Below, piece after piece: positions 57,354 through 64,000 of a stretch of 64,000 nucleotides of DNA. The notes beneath the pieces were generated by a model that was not told the DNA's origin, made no database searches, and saw only the letters and a list, made by a program, of their open reading frames with translations. Position 1 is the first letter of the stretch. Each line of letters starts with the position of its first letter. A program made the translations under genes and the position numbers. The DNA is from Stagonosporopsis chrysanthemi (taxonomy: Eukaryota; Ascomycota; Dothideomycetes; Pleosporales; Didymellaceae). The stretch covers positions 1-64,000 of the forward strand of contig JAFISE010000082.1 in assembly GCA_022560025.1 (NCBI GenBank), read 5' to 3'.

Positions 57354-59087
57354 ATGTCCTTCGACGCTAAGCCTGGGGGTTTCAAACACTCCATCTATGT
57401 ATGTATCCAACCACTATTGCCAGGATCTTGAGCTAATCGCCAGCAGCCCCTGCACGAAGTCGAATCACAAACGACAGACAATGCTTTCAACAAGGCGTTG
57501 GTCAGACGGCAGGATCTACGTATCCTCCCGCTGTCTGCTCTTTGCTATTTCATTCTGAATATCGACCGGTCCAATGTTGGCAATGCCAAAACCATGAATG
57601 CAGATACGAAAGATGATCTACTTACCGAAACCAACATGAGTGACTATCAGTATATTGTGGCACTCATGGTCTTCTTCATTATCTACGCGTAAGACTTACT
57701 TCACTGCAGTAGCATCAGGCTTAGCTGACTCGCAGCAGCCTCGCTGAAGTGCCATCGAATTATCTGTTGAAGAAGTGTGCACCCTCGACCTGGATCGCCT
57801 TTCTGATGTTCTCATGGGGCGCGATAACGATCGGCATCGGCGGGGTCAAATCCTTCGCTTCCTTCACAGCCACTCGGTTTCTACTTGGACTCTTTGAGGC
57901 AGGTACGTGTGATCCTCACCAGTGATGAGCCGACATCCAGTAACCTACTCAAAGGCCTCTTCCCTGGAATCATTTACCACCTTAGTAAGTCACTCCCACT
58001 AACCACTCGACTGCCACAACCCACTCACCCCAGTCAGCATTCTGGTACCGCGCCGAAGAGCGCAGTCTACGCATCGCTCTTGTTCTGGCGAGCGCAACTC
58101 TTGCCGGCGCCTTCGGAGGCGCCATAGCCTATGGCGTGGGGCACATGAACGGTGTCCACGGGCTCGTGGGCTGGCGCTGGCTGTTCATAATCGAAGGGGC
58201 GCCAACGTGTCTCGCCGCTGTGCTTATCTACTTCTGCCTGCCCAACTACCCCGAGACCGCGTCGTGGCTGTCGCCCGAGGAAAAGGAATTCGCCGTCATC
58301 CGCCTCGAAGGGTCGCAGGGCAGCGTCCGACTCACCTGGAAAGACTTCAAGGACGTGTGTGTAGAGTGGAGGTTATACGCGCATTACGCGTTGTATTTTG
58401 CTATCTGCTGTCCGTTCAGCTCACTGGCTTTCTTTACGCCCACGATCACAGCGGGGCTGGGTTTTGCGCGGCTGCAGAGCCAGCTGATGACTGTACCGCC
58501 GTATGCCGTTGCATATGTCGTCATGGTATTTGTGTCGTGGTCCGCCGACCGTTTCGATGCGTGAGTTACATTTGCCATATTTCCAAGCCTTCTCACTGAC
58601 AAAGTAGTCGCGCACTACACTCTGCTGGGTTAGCCTTGATTGGTGCTTGTGGATTTCTGGGCTCTGCGGTACTCCCTCCGGATGCATACAAGGTACGCTA
58701 CTCCCATCAAGAACACTGTCACAGAAACCGTTAGGCCACTGACGTTGTTGATGCTAGGCCCGTTATGGATGCCTCATCGTTGCAACGGCCGGTGCATTCT
58801 CCTGCATCCCTCCCTTGCTGGGATGGCTTTCTGCGAACTTACACAATACTGCTCACGTAGGGATTGCTATTGCCTTAAACATCTCCTGGGGCACACCAGG
58901 GCAGATCACCGGCGTGTGGATCTACAAGAAATCTGAGAAGCTGCAGGGCTATCCCACGGGTCACTGGGTGAACGCTGGCCTGCTGTTTTTTGTTGTAGTG
59001 GCGAGCTTGGGCTTGCGATGGTACTACAAGGTTCTCAACAAGAGAATCCTGCTCCAAGATCCAGCGGGTAAGCTGTTCCGTTGTTAA
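57354..59087 (+). CDS. MFS transporter, anion:cation symporter (Dal5-like) family
   Basis: Seven exons: 57354-57398, 57444-57688, 57739-57902, 57955-57984, 58038-58560, 58608-58692 and 58758-59087, 473 residues. Twelve membrane helices are expected. Family marks are LNIDRSNVGNA after helix 1, EVPSNYLLKK, FEAGLFPG, FWYRAEERS, and GWRWLFIIEG before a long central loop. Relatives carry allantoate, nicotinate, biotin or other organic anions. Exon 4 is only 30 nt. Two acceptors (57441-57446 and 57733-57738) are NAGNAG sites, so one-residue variants are possible. The last exon ends in KLFRC. Position beside the NRPS-like gene fits import of a precursor or export of a product, but a housekeeping role is equally possible. 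Confidence 0.87.
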
Positions 59088-59626
59088 ACTATGGCTTCAA
59101 GGAGGCTGTTACGGTTGCAGCGAATGTGGGGGTTCCGAGAGCAGCCCGCTTTGTTAGCGAAGATGGTAGATTAGATGAGGAATTTGGGAAACTGGGTCAA
59201 GTGCAATGTATGTTTTCACACGATTGAGTTGTCCAACTTTCTTTTATTGTAAATTCGCGTGAATCAGCGCACGTTGACTCGATTGGCAAAAACCATGCGC
59301 TTCTCAGAATGCACTGCCGCCCCAAAACTGCTGTATCTGGGCATGAACTGTACCAAATAACTCCATCTATCTCACAAGTCTTGAAGTGCTTCCGTGGAGG
59401 CTTGGCCCTCGTCTCAGTCAGCCAGCATAGAAACGCTAGACTGATGGGTGTCAGCAAGTCGTGAAATAGAACCACGGACAGGCAGTGGAAAAGAAGTTCA
59501 ATCTAGATTTAATAAGTTTGTTGCATCTAAAATCAAATCTAAACAAACTTATCAATTCTCGCATGAAGATCATTACCACACAACTCAAGCCGCCACAGTC
59601 CAATCACCACCTCCACCCCATCCCTT
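59088..59626. other. Intergenic region with an unassigned coding-like stretch
   Basis: Between the MFS stop and the esterase stop, an open frame at 59072-59227 (52 codons, +) reads like real protein (NYGFKEAVTVAANVGV, then SEDGRLDEEFGKLGQ), but it has no start and cannot be joined in phase to the MFS gene. The rest shows nothing. Confidence 0.45.
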
Positions 59627-61608
59627 CTACAAATACAACCCCAACTGCCACCACCGACACCTCTCGTTATCACTAACATCCCCCCTCATCTCCGCCCCAT
59701 CAAGACTAAACCCCATGACCCTCTTCCCCTCCCCCCAGCTGTCCCACCCATCCCCGGGAACCCCCCTCCTCGCAAACCCCATCCAATAATCCTGCACCCT
59801 GTGTGCCAGCTCCACATCGACCGGGCGGTAGAACACATCCCCCGCCTGCCCGTTGTAGAATACGTAGTACAGCTCCTGCCCGTGCAACGCGGGCGGGACG
59901 GCGAAGATGTATGAGTAGCTGCGCCCTGCGAAGGCGCTGTTGACGTGCGCGACGAGGCACGTGATGACGGTTTCAGAGGTGAAGAGGGCTTGCCGGCCCT
60001 GGGGGTCCTCATAGCCGGTGACGACTTGGGAGGTGGAGGTGGAGGGGGTGTAGTCGGTGGGGAGGTCTTCGGTGGTAGGTAGTGTGGGTGGGTAGAGGAT
60101 GGTGGTGATGTGTTTCTGGGCAGCGAGGGGGGCGTTGGGGTAGGAGGAGGCGATGTAAGCTGTGTGGGTTAGAGAGGTATTGAGCGAAAGGGGAGGGGGC
60201 TTACCGTCAAATGCAGTAGTGTTCTGCAGGCTGGGGAATCCGAAGCCTTCGTCTCCGTTGTGGCCGACTAGCACGTTGACGGAGCTGTCGAAGCGCCCGT
60301 GCAGGAGTGAGAGGCCGGGGATGTCGGGGACAAAGGTCCCGTCGACGACTGGGCCTGGAGTGAAGTGGTCAGTACCGTTCTCCATCTCAATTTCGGGTTC
60401 TCTCCGCGCCAGCACTGAAAAAAAAAACATACCATACGTCCACGATCCTGCCCTCGAAGTCCTGACCTGATATTCATTAACCACCTGCAAGGCCTGCGTA
60501 TCTAGCTTCCTCGCCTCCGCTAGACTCGACACATTCAGCAACCCCAGGAACTTCTGGAAATTGTCCTCCTGTTCATATTTGCCCGTCGGAGGCGTGAACC
60601 CGGGACTCTGCATGATAGCTTGCTGGAAAGGGGCGCGGCCTTTCTCGCCCCCGAAAGCAGTGAGCTGGAAGGCGATGGAGCCGCCGCCCGCGGACTCACC
60701 AAAGACGGTGACGCGCCCAGGATCGCCGCCGAAGCGGTGGATGTTAGCCTGCACCCAGCGCAGAGCGAGGCGCTGATCGTACAGCCCCGCGTTGGGGAGG
60801 CCGTCTGTAGAAAAGGAGGGACCTGAGAGCCAGCCGAAGGCGCCGCTGGGAGGTGTCAGTTGTGCGTATCGGTTGGTGTTGAACCCAAATCCTCCCACGC
60901 CCGGACACGACAAGATAGGTACTCACAGCCTATAGTTGATAGCTACGAAAATCACCCCTTCCTCCCCTCCCTCCTGGCTCCGCTTCAGCAGCCCCGCACT
61001 CGGGACATCGTACTTGGTCCCCGCCCCAAACCCTCCGCCATGGATCCACACCATGACCGCCGCGCCCCTCTTCCCCTTGCCCCTCCCCGTCCCCGTACGC
61101 CTCCCCTCAAACACACCCCTCGGCACCATGACATCCAAAAACAGACAGTCCTCCGTGGCCCGCGGATCCTGCGGCGTGTTGCGCGGGTAATCAAACCCAA
61201 TCGTCGCATTCTGAAATCCCTCCAGGCTGGTCTGGCCCGTCTGACTGTAGTACGAGTTGTAGATGTTGTTGACGAAGGCGCCGAGCGGGTAGGCTTGCGG
61301 GCAGATGCGGGCGACGGCGCCGTCGTCGATGGTGCGAGAGCGGCCCGTGGGGGGCTCGGGGGCGGCGAAGCGGAGAGAGCCCAGGGGAGGGGCGGCGTAG
61401 CGGATGTTGGAGAAGTTAAAGTAGTTGCCTGATTCCTGGGGGGAGTGTTAGGGGGAGATGGGGGGGTTGTTTGAGGGGGGGGGGGTACGTTAAGCGAGGC
61501 GCGGTGGATGGTGTAGCCTAGGTCGACGAGGGGGAGGGAGGCGTTGGCGGGTGCGGCGAGGGCGTATGCGGGCCCTGCGCAGAGGAGGAGGTGAAGGAGT
61601 GAGAACAT
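59627..61608 (-). CDS. Secreted type-B carboxylesterase/lipase
   Basis: Five exons: 61608-61489, 61435-60927, 60845-60433, 60354-60205 and 60159-59627, 574 residues. A signal peptide (MFSLLHLLLCAGPAYALA) leads to the cholinesterase-type fold: ATEDCLFLDV, the oxyanion hole WIHGGGFGAG, the nucleophile elbow FGESAGG (S261), an acidic residue in GHNGDEGFGF, and the catalytic His in ALHGQELYY. The active site is intact. Several N-x-T/S sites fit an extracellular glycoprotein. Intron 1 has an unusual donor followed by an 11-C run; intron 3 is 78 nt and in frame, and removing it joins WTYG to PVVDGTF. Its 3' end is the sequence duplicated at the start of the window. It may be part of the adjacent cluster or an independent nutritional enzyme. 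Confidence 0.9.
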
Positions 61609-62427
61609 TGTGGGTGGTAGACTCCCCGAGGGAAATAGAATACCGGTATTCGTCGCGTCCAATTGAGAATTCTCGATCTTCCCACGCTCTAACTTTATTC
61701 TCAAAATCAACACAAGTACGGTACGTACCTCACTGCCCCCTCGACCAAGGCACTGTTATATACCCCCACCCGCCTCCACGGAACCCTCAAGAACCCACCA
61801 GCGGACCGCAAGGAACCCAACAGAGAACCCCCCCCCCCCCCAGGAACCCAGTCCTCAGTCCTCGTACCACAGACTCACCATCCCCATTATCTCGCCGCAT
61901 GTACTACGGCCCGTCCACGCCACCGGCGTCATCCCCAAGCACCCGTTTCGCTCATGACTCTGCCCTCGAACACGCCACAAAGCGGAGACAGGCACAAGCC
62001 GGGAAAGAACACAAGACTCAATACCCAGTCCCCCTCCCAATTATCTCGCTGCATCATCTTCGGTCTGCATCTCACCGACGTCACCTCTGTCTCGCCAACG
62101 CACCCATCCAACCAACCATCGTCTCGCCTGTCCAACTCGACTCTCCACTCCACTCCCCCCGCGCCAACACGGGTGCGGACCAGCCTCGAAAAAAAGGATC
62201 TAAAGGCCCAGATACACGTGCATGGAAGCCCAGAGCTGCACGGTCGGAAAGGACACAAAGGGCCGAAAATGGATATGCGTGTAGTCGTACAAGGCTGAAA
62301 AGGTTCCGCTCTATCGGGTCGGATCCTCTTTTGTTCCTCTTCCTCTCCTCTCCTCTCCTCTCCCCCGCACATCCCCACATCCCCCCCTCTGTATGCCTTG
62401 TTCCCGCACGAAAAGGCCCGAGTCCAC

Positions 62428-62467
62428 GTGCAGCGCCGTGCAGTACAGTGCAGCGCCGTGCAGTACA
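62428..62467 (+). repeat. Two perfect 20-bp tandem units
   Basis: The unit GTGCAGCGCCGTGCAGTACA occurs twice without change, followed by a partial third. Each unit contains GTGCAG twice. Confidence 0.9.
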
Positions 62468-62875
62468 ATACAGTGCAGCCCCGACGTTATTCGCGTGCAG
62501 TTCTCCCCATCGGGACGGGACGCCTGGTTTGTTGATCGGGGGGATGGGGGATCGGGGGATTGGGCAAGCACACGCACACGCACAGGTACTTGCACACGCA
62601 CACGGCACACGCACCCGCGAGCTGCATTGCACGCAGGTCGTTGATTTCGTACGCGAGCTGTGGCAAGCCCTACGCTGTGCTGTGTAGGACGGGTTCCCGT
62701 TATCGCGGTGCATGGGAGCGGTCAAGCTCCCCCGCTCCCGCCCTAGTGGGGGACCGTTTGTGTAACCTGAGGAGTTTTTGATTGGGGGGAGTGCTGGATT
62801 GGGATTGGGAGGAGGGCATTCGCTGGATTGGTGGGGAAACGCTGGATTGGGATGGGGGGTTTGAGATTGGGGAGG

Positions 62876-62970
62876 TGAGATGAGATGAGATGAGATGAGA
62901 TGAGATGAGATGAGATGAGATGAGATGAGATGAGATGAGATGAGATGAGATGAGATGAGATGAGATGAGA
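62876..62970 (+). repeat. Pentanucleotide microsatellite (TGAGA)19
   Basis: Nineteen uninterrupted copies of TGAGA (95 nt), TCTCA on the other strand. Perfect purity suggests it is young and length-variable. Confidence 0.95.
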
Positions 62971-63322
62971 CCGGGGTTTGAGACGGAGGAGATGAGACAA
63001 GAAAGCCGAGATGAGCGAAGGGCGAGAGCGAGCAAAGGGCGAAGGAGGGAGGGAGGGAGGGAGCGATGAATCTGAGCGTCGCCGTTAGGTGGCTTGGAGT
63101 GTCGTAGGGTCGTAGGGTAGGAAGGTGCGAAAGAAGCGGGTGAAGAACCGGACAGGCGCGCAAGCAGCCTGGAAGAGGAATTGTCATGTTCATTGTTTGA
63201 CGACATACATAAGGGTTACAGTCTCATCTCGTCTCGCCTCGCCTCGCGCTTGACGTGGCTTGGCTGGCAGTGCACAAACGCCTCTCTCTCTCTCTCTCGC
63301 TATGCTACACACACGCGCAGAC

Positions 63323-64000
63323 TCAGGCTCCCAAAAATTCCCACAGCCCGTGGCCCTCGACGAAATCCCCCCAGATGACATTGACCAGCCAGACGTCGTT
63401 CCTCGTGTCACGCAGCAGCCTGCCCGTGGCGCTCTTGGTGGGGTAGATGCGCTGCCACTCCTTCCAGATGCTGAAGGCCTCGTCGCGCCAGCTCCTGAAG
63501 CTGACGGCCTCGATGATGGTCGGGGTGACGATTTCCTTGCCGGCAAAGGTGCCCCAGGTGACGGGGTTGACGGCGTCTTCGTTGCTGGCTTCAAAGTCGC
63601 CGGCGGCGTTGCCGGCGAAGTAAGTGATTTGGTCGTGGGCGTCGAGGCGGGGCTTGAGGGCTGCGAAGGCGGCGCTGGGGATGAAGAACTCGACAAAGGG
63701 CTTTTGGAAGACGTAGCCGTTTTTGGGGCCCCAGCCGAAGATGGGGTCTGTGGAGCGCACGCCGTTGACGGCGGGCTGCGAGGCGACGGTCCACCAGCCC
63801 TTGGAGTTGAGGGCGAGGAGTTGGGGCGCGATGGCTTTGGTTTCCTCGCTGAGGGTTTGCTCGCTCCAGGGGAGCGCTTCGAGCGTGCCTTCTACGTGGC
63901 GCTTGAAGAGGTCCGAGATGTCGTTCTGCGTCTCCGGGTGGCCCCAGAGTTTGAGGGCGGTGGCGTTGGAGACGTGCAGCGTGGGCCCGTAGCCGTCAAT
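63323..64000 (-). CDS. Methylenetetrahydrofolate reductase, C-terminal part
   Basis: The last 225 codons of a gene that continues beyond the right edge; the stop is at 63325-63323 and the frame is open to base 64000. The C-terminal eukaryotic MTHFR domain is recognisable from WWTVASQPAVNGVRSTDP, FGWGPKNGYVFQKPFVEFF, TWGTFAGKEIVTPTI and DVWLVNVIWGDF. The enzyme reduces 5,10-methylene-THF to 5-methyl-THF for methionine synthesis; the N-terminal FAD barrel lies outside the window. Fungi usually have two paralogues (MET12 and MET13 in yeast), and which one this is cannot be decided from the fragment. No intron is seen in this part. Confidence 0.92.
   Translation of the reverse strand: MDGYGPTLHVSNATALKLWGHPETQNDISDLFKRHVEGTLEALPWSEQTLSEETKAIAPQLLALNSKGWWTVASQPAVNGVRSTDPIFGWGPKNGYVFQKPFVEFFIPSAAFAALKPRLDAHDQITYFAGNAAGDFEASNEDAVNPVTWGTFAGKEIVTPTIIEAVSFRSWRDEAFSIWKEWQRIYPTKSATGRLLRDTRNDVWLVNVIWGDFVEGHGLWEFLGA

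Larger units (their letters stand above)
61609..63322. repeat. Intergenic region rich in simple repeats
   Basis: There is no supported gene. It carries a C14 run (61828-61841), CCTCT repeats (about 62341-62365), two perfect 20-bp units (62428-62467), CA/GC-rich purine-pyrimidine sequence (about 62567-62612), the TGAGA array (62876-62970) and CT repeats near 63280-63300. Long antisense frames here are by-products of these repeats. It holds the esterase promoter and the MTHFR 3' flank. Confidence 0.75.

Noticed and set aside
62876..62970. Regular short repeats that could suggest a CRISPR array
   Set aside because: The unit is a 5-bp microsatellite with no spacers, in a fungal genome.
62081..63193. 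Long minus-strand open frame (370 codons) with repeated SHLIS
   Set aside because: It arises from translating the TGAGA microsatellite and other simple repeats; no start context or domain.

Overview
The window is nuclear DNA of a filamentous ascomycete, most likely a dothideomycete of the Pleosporales type. I infer this from compact genes with 45-65 nt GT-AG introns, CTAAC-like branch points, a fungal gene set (UTP8, RRP5, ELG1, MGM1, TFC3, fungal FUSC-type membrane protein, NRPS-like synthetase) and about 50% GC. Exon structures were built by hand and the reading phase was checked across every junction.

Layout. 1-121 is a copy of the 3' end of the esterase gene at 59605-59725, decaying into about 130 nt of poly-C; it is probably an assembly or sequencing artefact. 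Then come an intron-containing tRNA-Ala(UGC) (330-411), MGM1 (666-3568, -), urease accessory ureD (3833-4834, -), the TFIIIC largest-subunit gene TFC3 (5220-12588, +) with a pol III A-box/B-box pair over its start codon, a large FUSC/DUF2421 membrane protein (13420-16739, +), and a WetA-like orphan (18378-19532, -). A gene-poor stretch of 3.4 kb follows.

From 22996 to 50227 lies a dense housekeeping block: UTP8 and ELG1 head to head; glyoxalase II; a dimethylglycine dehydrogenase-like flavoprotein and a Rieske monooxygenase divergently arranged (a possible betaine-demethylation pair); a HAD hydrolase; a secreted TAP-type peptidase-like hydrolase; and RRP5 and CDT2 head to head. The UTP8/ELG1 and RRP5/CDT2 pairs each join a small-subunit processome gene to a PCNA-linked gene, and each shared promoter carries three clustered ACGCG (MBF-type) cores.

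From 51119 to 61608 the content is of secondary-metabolite type: an A-T-TE NRPS-like synthetase whose thioesterase has Cys at the nucleophile position, a divergent ketopantoate-reductase-like enzyme, an MFS (Dal5-type) transporter and a secreted type-B carboxylesterase. This is a candidate small biosynthetic cluster. The right end (61609-63322) is rich in simple repeats, including 19 copies of TGAGA, and the window closes inside the 3' part of a methylenetetrahydrofolate reductase gene. No complete transposon, rRNA or CRISPR array was found.
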